Shown here: positions 9,841-18,023 of the stretch, one piece after another
Layout of the letters: every line of letters begins with the position of its first letter
Position numbering within the stretch: position 1 is the stretch's first letter
The notes under the pieces: generated by a model
What the model saw: only the letters and a program-made list of their open reading frames with translations
The model's database searches: none
Told to the model about the DNA's origin: nothing
Assembly: GCA_002632325.1 (NCBI GenBank)
Contig: NSJK01000016.1
Location: forward strand, 27,027 to 91,026
Direction: 5' to 3'
Origin: Lysobacterales bacterium
GTDB lineage: Bacteria > Pseudomonadota > Gammaproteobacteria > Xanthomonadales > Rhodanobacteraceae
DNA: 64,000 nucleotides
Program-made: the position numbers and the translations under genes

Positions 9841-10521
9841 ATGGAATCGGATGCATCTGTCGACAACGCAGCGGCAGCGCCGCCGCTCGACCCGATCGAG
9901 GCGCGCATCCTCGGCTGCCTGATCGAGAAGGGCGCGACCACACCCGAGGTCTATCCACTCACGGTCAATGCGCTGGTTGCTGCGTGCAACCAGAAGACCA
10001 GTCGCGAGCCGGTGATGCATCTGGAAGTTGGCACAGTCGCGCACACCCTGCGCGTGCTCGAAGGCAAGGGCCTGGTCAAGGTGGCGCCATCTTCGCAGCG
10101 TGCGCTGCGCTACGAGCATCGCTTCGAGTCGCGCTGGAATGTCACCGCGCGCCAGCGCGCGGTGCTGTGCGTGATGCTGCTGCGTGGGCCGCAGACGCCT
10201 GCGGAACTCCTCACGCGCTGCGATCGTCTCGCCGATTTCCACTCGCTCGACGCGGTGCGCGACACGCTCGAACATCTGCTGCAACGTGATGAGCCCTTGG
10301 TGACTTCCTTGCCGCTCGCGCAGGGTCAGCGCGAGATTCGCTACATGCATCTGCTCGGTGGTCCGCTCGATCTGGAAGCGCTGGTTGCGGCCGCGCCGCC
10401 CCTGCGCGAGAGTGCCGCGGGCGGCCTGAGCGAGCGCGTCGCAGAACTCGAAGCCGAGATCGCGAGCCTGCGCAGCGAAGTGGAGGCTTTGCGCCAGCGT
10501 CTGGACGCGGTCGGCGCCTGA
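9841..10521 (+). CDS. yceH: YceH family protein (DUF480)
   Basis: This 226-residue protein matches the UPF0502/YceH family: LDPIEARILGCLIEKGATTP at the N-terminus, then YPLTVNALVAACNQKTSREP and a second winged-helix module around MLLRGPQTPAELL. The C-terminal 35 residues form a coiled coil (VAELEAEIASLRSEVEALRQ). The family is made of tandem winged helices, and its biochemical role is unsettled. The start ATG has GAGGTG seven bases before it. It appears monocistronic. Confidence 0.9.
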   Translation: MESDASVDNAAAAPPLDPIEARILGCLIEKGATTPEVYPLTVNALVAACNQKTSREPVMHLEVGTVAHTLRVLEGKGLVKVAPSSQRALRYEHRFESRWNVTARQRAVLCVMLLRGPQTPAELLTRCDRLADFHSLDAVRDTLEHLLQRDEPLVTSLPLAQGQREIRYMHLLGGPLDLEALVAAAPPLRESAAGGLSERVAELEAEIASLRSEVEALRQRLDAVGA

Positions 10522-10618
10522 CCCGCATTGCCCGCGTCCGACATGGCTTTCGGGATATGGGAATTGCGGGCCCGGCGCGTCAGACTCGCGCTTTCCGATC
10601 TGCCATGAGGAAAGCCAG

Positions 10619-13066
10619 ATGAAGCTTGCCCCGACGCTCGCCAGCGCACTCCTCGCCATGGCACTGGCCGGTCCTGCCTGCGCGGTCGCCGCGCCAACGA
10701 AGAGCACGCCGTCTGCGAGCACGTCGAGCGCAAGCAGTGTCGAAGCCGCCACGCGCGGCCTGCAGCATGTTCCGGGTTTCTTCGATCTCTGGCGCGATCC
10801 GGCCAAGGGTCGCTTGATCTTGGGCATCCATGAGTTCGATCAGCCGTTCCTGCTGATGACTTCGCTGCCCTGGGCGCTGGGTTCCAACGACATCGGACTC
10901 GACCGCGGCCAGAGCAGCGAGTCGCATCTCATGGAGTTCCGCCGCGTCGGCGCGCGCGTGCTGCTGGTCGAGGACAACACGCGCTTTCGCGCGCAGTCGG
11001 ACAATTCCGAAGAAGCACTGAGCGTGCGTCAGGCCTTCGCCGAATCGGTGTGGTGGGCGGGTGATGTGGTTGCCGAGCGCGACGGCCTCGTGCTCGTCGA
11101 TGTCGGCTCGCTCCTTGCCGCCGATCGTCATGGCATTGCCGCCCAGCTCGCGCGCAGCGGGCAGGGCAAGTACGAGGTCGATGACAAACGCAGTGCCTTG
11201 CTCGCGGCCGAGGCCAGGAGTTTTCCAGACAACACCGAACTCGAAGCCTTGCTCACCTTCAAGGGCGCGGGTGAGGGCAAGTTCGTGCGCGACGTGGCGA
11301 TGGATACGCAAAGCCTCAGCCTGCACCAGCACCTCAGTCTCGTGCGCCTGCCCAAGCCCGGTTACGTGCCGCGCGACTATCACCCGGCTTCGGGCGGCCT
11401 GAGCGTGTCGTGGTACGACTACGCGCAGCCGCTCGCGGCGAGCATCGAGCGTCGCGTGCAGCCGCGCTTTCGTCTGGAAAAGACCGACGCCGCCGGGCAC
11501 GTCAGGAAACCGATCGTGTTCTACCTCGATCGCGGCACGCCCGAACCCGTGCGCTCGGCCTTGCTCGAAGGCGCCAACTGGTGGCGCAGCGCGTTCGAGA
11601 AGGCCGGCTTCAAGGATGCCTACCGCGTCGAGCTCTTGCCCGCGGGCGTCGATCCGATGGACGTGCGCTACAGCCTCATCACCTGGGCGCATCGCGCCAC
11701 GCGCGGCTGGTCGTATGGCATGCCGATCGTCGATCCGCGCACGGGCGAGATCATCCGCGGCAACGTCACGCTCGGCTCGCAACGTGTGCGGCAGGACATC
11801 CTGATCGCCGAAGCATTGCTCGCGCCCTACGACAAGCCCGATGCCGCAGCACTCAAGAACGAGGCCGAGCAGGCCGCGCTTGCGCGACTGCGCCAGCTCG
11901 GCGCCCACGAAGTCGGCCATGCGCTCGGCTTTGCGCATAATTTCTCGGCGAGCCGTCACGGCAACGGCTCGGTGATGGACTATCCGCATCCGCTGATCAA
12001 GCTTGGTGCGGATGGGCGTCTCTCGCTCGCCGATGCCTATGGGGTTGGCGTCGGGCCGTGGGACGACTTCATCGTCGCCCACGCCTACAGTCAGTTCGCG
12101 CCCGCACAGGAACAGACGGCACTCGCAAAATTGCGCGCCGACATCGTCAAGGCGGGCTATGGATTTCTCGCCGATCAGGATGCGCGCAGCCCCGGCGATG
12201 CCGAGCCCGATGGCCTGCTGTGGGACTCCGGCCCCGATTCGTTGCAGACCTTCGATGCTCTGATGAAGGCGCGCCGCGTGGCGCTCGCGAACTTCTCGAT
12301 CGGCGTGCTGCCGCCCGAGCGCCAGAGCGGTGAATTCGAGGCGCGCCTGGTGCCGCTGTATCTTCTGCATCGCTACCAGACCGAGGCGGTCGCGCGTTTG
12401 CTCGGTGGCGCGAGCTACGCCTACGCCAGCGCCGCCGATCAGCGCGCCGGCGCCACGCCGGTGGCGGCCGCAACGCAGCGCGAGGCACTCAAGCGTCTGG
12501 TCGCGAATTTCAGCGCCGACGAACTCGCCTTGCCCGCCAACGCGCTTGCGCTGATGACGCCGCCCGGCAACGAGTATTCACGCAATCGCGAATACTTCAG
12601 TACGCAGATGGCGCCACTGTTCGATCCGCTGTCGGCCGCCGAAGCGGCAACGGCGCAGACCACGACCTTCCTGTTCGCGCCAGAACGCTTGAATCGTCTG
12701 GCCTGGCAGCACGCGCGCGATGCGCAGCAGCCGGGCATCGATGACCTGCTTGCCGCCGTGTTCGCCGGCAGTTGGAATCAGTCGCCGCGTGATGGCACGG
12801 CAGCGGCAGTGCAGACCGCTGCAAACTGGGTCGTGCTCGATGCGCTGCTGCACGCACTCGATGAGGGCAAGCTGCACGCGCAGGTCGATGCGGCAGTTCG
12901 CGCGTCACTGGGGGCGTGGCAGACGCAACTTGCCGCCCATCGTGGCACTGCGGCCGACCATGCAAGCCGCATCGCCGCCGCCGACCTCATCAAACGCTAT
13001 CTCGCCGATCCCAAATCGGTCAGCCTGCGGCCCTTGCCGAAGATTCCACCCGGCGCACCGATCTGA
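10619..13066 (+). CDS. Secreted zinc metalloprotease (DUF5117/DUF4953 family)
   Basis: This 815-residue protein starts with a Sec signal peptide (LASALLAMALAGPACAVAA). The N-terminal domain contains GLQHVPGFFDLWRDPAKGRL, as in DUF5117. The catalytic site HEVGHALGFAHNFSAS near residue 430 supplies the HExxH zinc ligands plus the third His, with VMDYPHP downstream as the Met-turn-like segment. The C-terminal half matches DUF4953-type proteins, including YLLHRYQTEAVARLLGG. Members are large periplasmic or outer-membrane-associated peptidases of unknown substrate. The start ATG has GAGGAAAG about eight bases upstream. Confidence 0.88.
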   Translation: MKLAPTLASALLAMALAGPACAVAAPTKSTPSASTSSASSVEAATRGLQHVPGFFDLWRDPAKGRLILGIHEFDQPFLLMTSLPWALGSNDIGLDRGQSSESHLMEFRRVGARVLLVEDNTRFRAQSDNSEEALSVRQAFAESVWWAGDVVAERDGLVLVDVGSLLAADRHGIAAQLARSGQGKYEVDDKRSALLAAEARSFPDNTELEALLTFKGAGEGKFVRDVAMDTQSLSLHQHLSLVRLPKPGYVPRDYHPASGGLSVSWYDYAQPLAASIERRVQPRFRLEKTDAAGHVRKPIVFYLDRGTPEPVRSALLEGANWWRSAFEKAGFKDAYRVELLPAGVDPMDVRYSLITWAHRATRGWSYGMPIVDPRTGEIIRGNVTLGSQRVRQDILIAEALLAPYDKPDAAALKNEAEQAALARLRQLGAHEVGHALGFAHNFSASRHGNGSVMDYPHPLIKLGADGRLSLADAYGVGVGPWDDFIVAHAYSQFAPAQEQTALAKLRADIVKAGYGFLADQDARSPGDAEPDGLLWDSGPDSLQTFDALMKARRVALANFSIGVLPPERQSGEFEARLVPLYLLHRYQTEAVARLLGGASYAYASAADQRAGATPVAAATQREALKRLVANFSADELALPANALALMTPPGNEYSRNREYFSTQMAPLFDPLSAAEAATAQTTTFLFAPERLNRLAWQHARDAQQPGIDDLLAAVFAGSWNQSPRDGTAAAVQTAANWVVLDALLHALDEGKLHAQVDAAVRASLGAWQTQLAAHRGTAADHASRIAAADLIKRYLADPKSVSLRPLPKIPPGAPI

Positions 13067-13142
13067 GAAATCGGGTCAGGTTCATTTTCCCGTGAGTTCG
13101 CGGCAGAATTCGGCTGCCATGCAGAAGAAGATGGTTCTCCGC

Positions 13143-13670
13143 TTAGTTGCACCACTGCTGCTCGCATGGCTCACCATCGTTGTCGCCGTCCATCTTGGTG
13201 TTTGGGCAATGCTGAAGGAAGTACTGCGCCTCTGCGCAAGAGGTCATCTGTGAGCACATGGTGCGACCGTCGCACTTGAAGGATGGTGCTGGCAAGGCCG
13301 TCGCCGCTTTGGCAGCGGAAGCCTCAGGGGCTCGTATCGTGAAATGCGAGTACCCGTACGCGCCGATCGCAGCAACCACCAGAAGAGTGAAGATCACACC
13401 GATTGGCCTTGCGGTGTGCCCAGAGCGTTCGGGAGATCGAGACCGGCGAGGTGCTGCCTTTTGCCCAGGGCGCATGATGCGGATTGCCCGCACCTTGCCG
13501 TTATGGCCTGTCTCTGTCTCAAAGGATATGAGCTCTCCGATGCGGGGGCGCCCACCGCCTCTCGGGAACGCGGAGACGTGAACGAAGACGTCCTCGCCAC
13601 CATTGGCCGGCGCAATGAAGCCGAAGCCACGGTCGTCGTTCCATTTTGTCAGAGTGCCATGGGTGCGCAT
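13143..13670 (-). CDS. Cold-shock domain, TM segment and excalibur domain fusion protein
   Basis: This 175-residue protein has three parts. Residues 1-67 are a cold-shock domain with RNP motifs (KWNDDRGFGFIAP and DVFVHVSAF) that bind single-stranded nucleic acid. Residues 88-108 (IGVIFTLLVVAAIGAYGYS) form one membrane segment. Residues 132-175 are an excalibur domain, with cysteines in FKCDGRTMCSQM and CAEAQYFLQHC and the calcium loop DGDNDGEPCEQQW. If the tail is outside, the cold-shock part stays in the cytoplasm. The ATG lies 7 bases after the core sequence of an attC site (13678-13736), so the gene looks like an integron cassette. Function is unknown. Confidence 0.8.
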   Translation of the reverse strand: MRTHGTLTKWNDDRGFGFIAPANGGEDVFVHVSAFPRGGGRPRIGELISFETETGHNGKVRAIRIMRPGQKAAPRRSRSPERSGHTARPIGVIFTLLVVAAIGAYGYSHFTIRAPEASAAKAATALPAPSFKCDGRTMCSQMTSCAEAQYFLQHCPNTKMDGDNDGEPCEQQWCN

Positions 13671-13677
13671 CAGAAAG

Positions 13678-13736
13678 GTCTAACGCCCGAAATCAGCGGC
13701 GAGCAGGTGGGCGTCCGCTGGATTGGGATGCTAGTC
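13678..13736 (-). mobile_element. attC-like recombination site of an integron cassette
   Basis: Read on the minus strand, the 3' end is GTTAGAC, a perfect match to the attC R' consensus GTTRRRY. Inside it, CCGCTGATTTCGGG can pair with CCCAATCCAGCGG, leaving the bulged bases expected of a folded attC. The outer R'' half (GACTAGC) is degenerate and overlaps the stop codon of the gene at 13731. The site is 59 bases long, at the short end of the attC range. Confidence 0.6.
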
Positions 13737-14171
13737 CGCGGCACGACCCAACCCCGACCACGCCTGCCAAGTGCCGACAAAATGCACCACACCAATGGCA
13801 AGGCAAATTGCAGAACTCCAGCACCAGAAGGCAACCCCGTTCCGCCCAGGCGCAACCATCGCAAGCCAGAAACCAGCGACAGCGCGCAAAAGGTAGATTC
13901 CAGTGATGACGCATAGTCCCAGACGTACAAGCGGGAGCCTGGGGATAACGCCAGCACCCGACAATGCGTACAGCGACCATGCCGAAAGCACCAGCACCAT
14001 GAAGGTAGTGATGAACGCAGGACGCCAGCTACCAGTGGCAGCAAGTTGAGCCATGCGCTCGCCCGCGCCGAAGAAGCGGTACCACGAAGCGCCAAAGACG
14101 ATGCAACCGACATGCAGCAGGGCGGCAAGGCCGCTCAACGTTGCACCGATGACAAGTAGCAGATTACCCAT
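13731..14171 (-). CDS. Small four-helix membrane protein in an integron cassette
   Basis: This 146-residue protein has four hydrophobic segments: LLLVIGATLSGLAALLHVG, FITTFMVLVLSAWSLYAL, LVRLGLCVITGIYLLRAVAG and an end segment around FWCWSSAICLAIGVVHF. It has no catalytic motif and no name I can give. The start at 14171 lies 15 bases after the R' core of the attC at 14187-14274, and its stop runs into the next attC. That is the normal packing of a gene cassette. An in-frame extension upstream to 14426 would translate the attC itself and is not believed. Confidence 0.7.
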   Translation of the reverse strand: MGNLLLVIGATLSGLAALLHVGCIVFGASWYRFFGAGERMAQLAATGSWRPAFITTFMVLVLSAWSLYALSGAGVIPRLPLVRLGLCVITGIYLLRAVAGFWLAMVAPGRNGVAFWCWSSAICLAIGVVHFVGTWQAWSGLGRAAD

Positions 14172-14186
14172 ACGCTTCAACTGGCG

Positions 14187-14274
14187 GCCCAACGCCGTGT
14201 TCAGCGGCGCAGGGCCGCGGTGGTTGGTTGAAACGTACGACGTCCCCGGCGTCCGCTGCAACACATAGTTAGAT
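14187..14274 (-). mobile_element. attC recombination site of an integron cassette
   Basis: On the minus strand this 88-base site begins with ATCTAAC, matching R'' (RYYYAAC), and ends with GTTGGGC, matching R' (GTTRRRY). The inner arms GTGTTGCAGCGG and CCGCTGAACACG pair with one extra-helical base, as in folded attC hairpins. The R'' half overlaps the TAA stop of the upstream truncated reading frame. All elements of the consensus are present, so this is the most secure attC in the window. Confidence 0.78.
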
Positions 14275-14490
14275 TGAAGCGCGCGAAATAGGCGGCTCCC
14301 GGTCGCCCCAGCCGGTACAAATGCTACTGTCAGCGCCAACCACGACATACGCGAACGACTCTTCGTCTCCGCGCGGCGGAATGCGCCAGTAGTGGAAATG
14401 GTTTCCTGCTTCCGCAAATCGCCCAACGTAGGTTAGGTGGTCCTTCCCTCTGTGCGCGATGCGCCGGGCGCTGGTCGTGCAGTGCAGCAG
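14269..14490 (-). pseudogene. Truncated cassette gene remnant
   Basis: A minus-strand frame without a start codon reads RRIAHRGKDHLTYVGRF, then AGNHFHYWRIPPRGDEESFA and YVVVGADSSICTGWG before a TAA that lies inside the R'' half of the attC at 14187-14274. Its amino-acid composition is that of a globular protein and the stop placement is typical for a cassette gene. Two stop codons sit just upstream in this frame (14491-14496) and no start is available, so the 5' part has been lost or frameshifted. Family unknown. Confidence 0.35.
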
Positions 14491-14531
14491 CTACTACGCC
14501 TGGCAATGCCAAGTGAATCCAGAGACGCCGC

Positions 14532-15314
14532 TCAAACGACGGGATACAGGATGTCGCCGAAGTCCACTTCCGGATGGTCGAGCATCAGGTCGAGAATGAG
14601 CGGGATCACCGCCATCATGATCGCGGCGCCGTCTTTCACCTGGGCACGGTTCGCGCTGCTGTTCCAGGTCGCTCCGCCATGCACCAACTGGTTGCGCAGC
14701 ACATAGAGACGGTCTAACACGATCGACAACACGATGGCCGTGTTGCCGGCCATGACCGAAGCCAGCGCCAGTTTCTTGCTGGCGGTGAACTTCTCCTCCC
14801 AGCGACCACTGGAATCGTGCTCGCGCAGTGCCTTCCAGAAGGGTTCGAACACGAACTTGTTTTCGATCAGGGTGCGGATCGGCCCGCTGAACTGCCCGAA
14901 GACAAGCTGGTGCAATCGCTTCCCGCCATCCGCGCCCAGCAACGCTTCGATGAAGTGGGCGAGTCGACCCCGTTCGTTCTCGTCATGGCCGAATTCCTTG
15001 GCATACGCCGCGTTGAAGGCGATCCAAAGGAAAATGAATCGGGCGTCGAAATCTTCTTCCTCCAATTCCGCACGATGCAGCCAGCTGATGGCGCGATGAA
15101 GCCGGACCCGCTGCGGTTCAGCATGCCGTTCAGGGTCTTTCTTGGGCTTGGCTTTCAGCGTCTTTGCCACCCCTGCTGTCTTCACCGCCTGCGCAATAAG
15201 CTTCGGATAATGTCCGCGGAACTGGCAGCAGTCCAGCGCAAATCCATCGGACGTCGCGTCGGTATGTCGCATCATCTGCGACCGTCCAGCGTGAAGATTG
15301 CAACCGAATTGCAT
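14532..15314 (-). CDS. HEPN-like domain protein
   Basis: The 260-residue reading frame contains RLHRAISWLHRAELEEEDFD, then FIFLWIAFNAAYA, and near the C-terminus LYVLRNQLVHGGATW. The R-N-x3-H arrangement and the preceding helical FNAAYA segment resemble HEPN nucleases of the Apea type, which often act in toxin or defence roles. The ATG at 15314 lies 16 bases after a GTTAGGC core on the same strand, as in the neighbouring cassettes. GTG codons at 15185 or 15170 would remove a less ordered N-terminus and are plausible alternatives. No partner antitoxin is obvious. Confidence 0.65.
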   Translation of the reverse strand: MQFGCNLHAGRSQMMRHTDATSDGFALDCCQFRGHYPKLIAQAVKTAGVAKTLKAKPKKDPERHAEPQRVRLHRAISWLHRAELEEEDFDARFIFLWIAFNAAYAKEFGHDENERGRLAHFIEALLGADGGKRLHQLVFGQFSGPIRTLIENKFVFEPFWKALREHDSSGRWEEKFTASKKLALASVMAGNTAIVLSIVLDRLYVLRNQLVHGGATWNSSANRAQVKDGAAIMMAVIPLILDLMLDHPEVDFGDILYPVV

Positions 15315-15330
15315 GGACGTGCTTTGAGAC

Positions 15331-15337
15331 GCCTAAC
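15331..15337 (-). mobile_element. attC core-like sequence GTTAGGC
   Basis: GTTAGGC on the minus strand matches the R' core and sits 16 bases before the HEPN-like gene, the spacing seen for the other two cassettes. No matching R'' half could be found upstream, so this may be the edge of the cassette cluster or a decayed site. Confidence 0.3.
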
Positions 15338-15423
15338 AGACAAGAGGGTTTTGGTTTCCGTCGAAAATTGGGCCGGGCGCGTTCAAACGCCAAGCCCCAC
15401 ACAATCCTGATACGAAGGCCAAA

Positions 15424-15672
15424 ATGATCACTGGCAAATCACAGCATGAATGGTCGAACGGATTGCGCGATCAGACCCGCAAAGCATTGTTTGACCTACT
15501 GCCGTCCCCAGACGGACGTCTTCACATGAAGCACATCGATGGCGGTTTCGGATCGTTTGAGTTGCTCGATCTGTTGAAGGGCAAGTTCATACTTCGCCTG
15601 AAAGACAATGCAGGCGAGCGGACTTTCGCCAATGCGGAAGAAGTCATCTCCGCAGGCTGGGCAGTGGACTAG
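15424..15672 (+). CDS. Small hypothetical protein
   Basis: This 82-residue soluble protein begins MITGKSQHEWSNGLRDQTRK, continues LLPSPDGRLHMKHIDGGFGS, and ends EEVISAGWAVD. No catalytic motif is seen and I do not recognise the family. The composition is less GC-rich than the surrounding chromosome. It is oriented opposite to the cassette genes on its left and converges with the PP2C gene on its right. The start ATG at 15424 has no strong ribosome binding site. Confidence 0.6.
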   Translation: MITGKSQHEWSNGLRDQTRKALFDLLPSPDGRLHMKHIDGGFGSFELLDLLKGKFILRLKDNAGERTFANAEEVISAGWAVD

Positions 15673-15724
15673 CTGATTCAATCGGCAGTCACTGGATGAT
15701 GCCGCCGCACCATGCAACGGCATC

Positions 15725-16501
15725 TCAGATCTGGGAGTGAGCGGCGATGACCGAGAAGTTGTCGGAAGCACCGGCGGCCAATACGGCGGTGCGCGCGGCG
15801 TGCACCAGCGTGAGCGAATCGGAGTGCTCGGCGATGAGGTCGCGCCAGCGAGCGTCACCCAGTATGTCGTGGACGCCATCCGTGCACAGCACCAGCAGAT
15901 CATTCGGCGCCAGCGTCAACGTCTCGCGGTGGATGGCAAAGTCGGACTCCAACGAATCGGCGACCAGACAGTCCGAGAGCGCGCCGTAGAGACTCGCGTA
16001 TTCCGTCATTGCGTCGGCGTCGCCGGCATCCCGCAAGCGCTGCAGCTCTGTATGGTCGCGGCTGAGTTGGCGGACGCTCCCGTTGGCGCTGCGCAGGTAG
16101 GCGCGGCTGTCGCCGGTATTGAGGATGGCGATACGGCTTCCCTTGATATGCGCCGCCACAAGAGTCGTCGCGCTGCCGTGCATCTGCGGACGATGTGCGA
16201 GTTCAGCGCAAAGACGTGCGTGGGTTTCGCGCACATGGCGACCGTTGAAAAGACCTTCCTGACACCAGTCGGCGTGTTGTTGCAGCACCTTTGGAAGTTC
16301 GTTCAGGACGAACTGACTGGCAAGCTGCGCGTTTGGGCTCGCGGCGACGCCATCGGCAAGGGCGACAAGCACCTCTCCGTCAAGAGCGACATGCTGCGAA
16401 CGGAGGTTGGCGGATTGCCGGACGTCGGCTCCCACCAGCAGGGCGTCCTGTTGTCGATGGGGCATCCCCCGGTGCATGCAGTACGCGATGCGGATTGACA
16501 T
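15725..16501 (-). CDS. PP2C-family Ser/Thr protein phosphatase
   Basis: This 258-residue metal-dependent phosphatase shows all PP2C aspartates: QQDAL (D19), ALADGV (D50), NTGDSRAYL (D131), CTDGVHD (D208) and ASDNFSV (D247). The length is that of single-domain bacterial enzymes such as the Stp1 type. It is the last gene of a tight minus-strand set; its start lies 16 bases after the stop of the DUF2779 nuclease, so the two are probably co-transcribed. No cognate kinase is next to it; the nearest kinase is at 2356-5121. In this setting it may reverse a phosphorylation that controls the neighbouring nucleases, but that is inference. Confidence 0.9.
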   Translation of the reverse strand: MSIRIAYCMHRGMPHRQQDALLVGADVRQSANLRSQHVALDGEVLVALADGVAASPNAQLASQFVLNELPKVLQQHADWCQEGLFNGRHVRETHARLCAELAHRPQMHGSATTLVAAHIKGSRIAILNTGDSRAYLRSANGSVRQLSRDHTELQRLRDAGDADAMTEYASLYGALSDCLVADSLESDFAIHRETLTLAPNDLLVLCTDGVHDILGDARWRDLIAEHSDSLTLVHAARTAVLAAGASDNFSVIAAHSQI

Positions 16502-16517
16502 GGATGTGCCGGACTCC

Positions 16518-18023
16518 TCAGCGGTCGGGGGAGCTGCTTCGCGTCACAGTCGCGCCGGATTCCTCCAATGTCATCAACCGCACCATGGCTCGGGTATCGC
16601 GCTCGCAGTAGGCGAGCAACTGTTCCCTCAACGCATCACGACGATGAGCTGGCGTTTCGGAACGGATGGCTTCCATGTATGCGGATTGCGCCTCGGAGCC
16701 ATCGCCGATGGTCAGGTCTGCATAGGCGAGTTCGGGAGCGAGCGTCGGCAATACCGCCTTGATCGACCAGGAGCCGCGCATGTCACGGTGGTAATAGTGC
16801 TCCCGATACAGAGGCAGCAAGTCGACCATGCGCTCGATCACTCGCAGCAACGCTTCGCTCCGGTCAGGAAACATCCCTGCGAGATCTCTCAGGCGTGAGG
16901 CTTCGAAACCCTTGTTCCATACGATGATCGGCCCCTCTTCCGCGACGGCCTCGAGCAGGTGGTCGATGAAGGTCGCCAATGGCGACTCGCCCGAAAGATC
17001 CAGAAATCCGGTGTGGCTGATCGCGCCGGATGCCGCCTCGCTGTGACAGGAAAATTGGAAAGGCAGCGATTGGAACGGACGCGTGCCCAACCAGCGCGGA
17101 ATCACGAAGCTGATGGTTTCGAAGTCGAGAAAGAACCGTGGATACGGAATCGCCACAAGGATGCGCCGGAACTCCTCCGACACATAGGTCTGCTCGGTGC
17201 GGGTCGCCGCCGCAATCCTTTTCAGCAGACCATTTGGAAGCTCGCTATCCGGCACGTCGCGCAGATCGCGGTAGCCCGCTTCCTGAAGACGCTCGATGAG
17301 TGCACCTGCCCGCGGCAGAAGATCGACCGGATATTGCGCCGGCGCGGCCTCACCGGACTGGCAGTGACTCAGGAACGGGCAACCGTAGGGGGTGGAGCAG
17401 TGCCTCCCGGTGCTTATCCCCGGCATCGGCTCTATGGCAACTTTCTTCAATGTCGCCACGATGACCGGGATCTCAGGCTGCAGTGCCTCCACAGCCTCGG
17501 TGATGTCAACCTGCGTCAAAAGCCCGGTGTAGTCACCGGCCGTCGTATAGACGAACTGGTTGTCCACATGTGCCAACATAACCTTGCGGACGTGGCGACC
17601 TGCACCGCGCGCCACCCAGGTCTGGACCGCGCAATCCCAGATGTGTTCGCCCTTGACCGATGTGGTCGACTTCACCTCGATCAGCGTATCGCCATCTTCT
17701 CCGCGCTGAAATGCATCGACGCGCACGCGCACGTCCTCATGCGAAAATGCTGGCTCGAACAACATCGGAAATTCCGTGTGCGGCCGCTCAAGTGCCGCCT
17801 GCGTTTCCGCCAACGCTTCGCGCACATGCAGATGATCGGCAGTAATCAAGAGGCCGCCACCGAGCAGGTCGCGAGCGAGTTCGCCGAACCGAGTGCCCTC
17901 GTCGAGGCGCGTTTGGGCGGCTCCACCCCAACGCGCCGTCTCTGGTTGATTCAACTCCAGCCACAGTCGCTTTTGGCACTGTCGACCGGACTGGATGCGG
18001 GACTTCGAGAGACGCGGGGTCAT
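16518..18023 (-). CDS. DUF2779 nuclease: Cas4-like module plus DEDD-type exonuclease
   Basis: This 501-residue protein appears to contain two nuclease parts. The first has an N-terminal Cys (SGRQCQKRLW), a PD-(D/E)XK core (RVRVDAF and TLIEVKST) and three closing cysteines (CSTPYGCPFLSHC). This is the iron-sulphur arrangement of Cas4 and AddB nucleases. The second, from about residue 295, has FFLDFET, then IIVWNKGFE, RMVDL and YCERDTRAM, the pattern of a DnaQ/RNase T-like exonuclease, which is the DUF2779 domain. The start ATG overlaps the stop of the upstream gene by four bases (ATGA), showing translational coupling. Its biological role is unknown. Confidence 0.87.
   Translation of the reverse strand: MTPRLSKSRIQSGRQCQKRLWLELNQPETARWGGAAQTRLDEGTRFGELARDLLGGGLLITADHLHVREALAETQAALERPHTEFPMLFEPAFSHEDVRVRVDAFQRGEDGDTLIEVKSTTSVKGEHIWDCAVQTWVARGAGRHVRKVMLAHVDNQFVYTTAGDYTGLLTQVDITEAVEALQPEIPVIVATLKKVAIEPMPGISTGRHCSTPYGCPFLSHCQSGEAAPAQYPVDLLPRAGALIERLQEAGYRDLRDVPDSELPNGLLKRIAAATRTEQTYVSEEFRRILVAIPYPRFFLDFETISFVIPRWLGTRPFQSLPFQFSCHSEAASGAISHTGFLDLSGESPLATFIDHLLEAVAEEGPIIVWNKGFEASRLRDLAGMFPDRSEALLRVIERMVDLLPLYREHYYHRDMRGSWSIKAVLPTLAPELAYADLTIGDGSEAQSAYMEAIRSETPAHRRDALREQLLAYCERDTRAMVRLMTLEESGATVTRSSSPDR

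Noticed and set aside
13066..13142. GGTCAGGTTCATTTTCC after the metalloprotease resembling a REP-type repeat, and a CGGCAG/CTGCCG hairpin
   Set aside because: Only one copy is seen in the window, so a repeat cannot be supported from this sequence.
14172..14426. N-terminal extension of the small membrane protein
   Set aside because: It would translate the attC site and the opposite frame of the truncated gene. The ATG at 14171 just after the attC is the better start.
14425..14440. Adjacent GTTGGGC and ACCTAAC sequences resembling a shortened attC
   Set aside because: They are only a few bases apart, have no inner arms and lie inside the protein-like truncated frame at 14269-14490.
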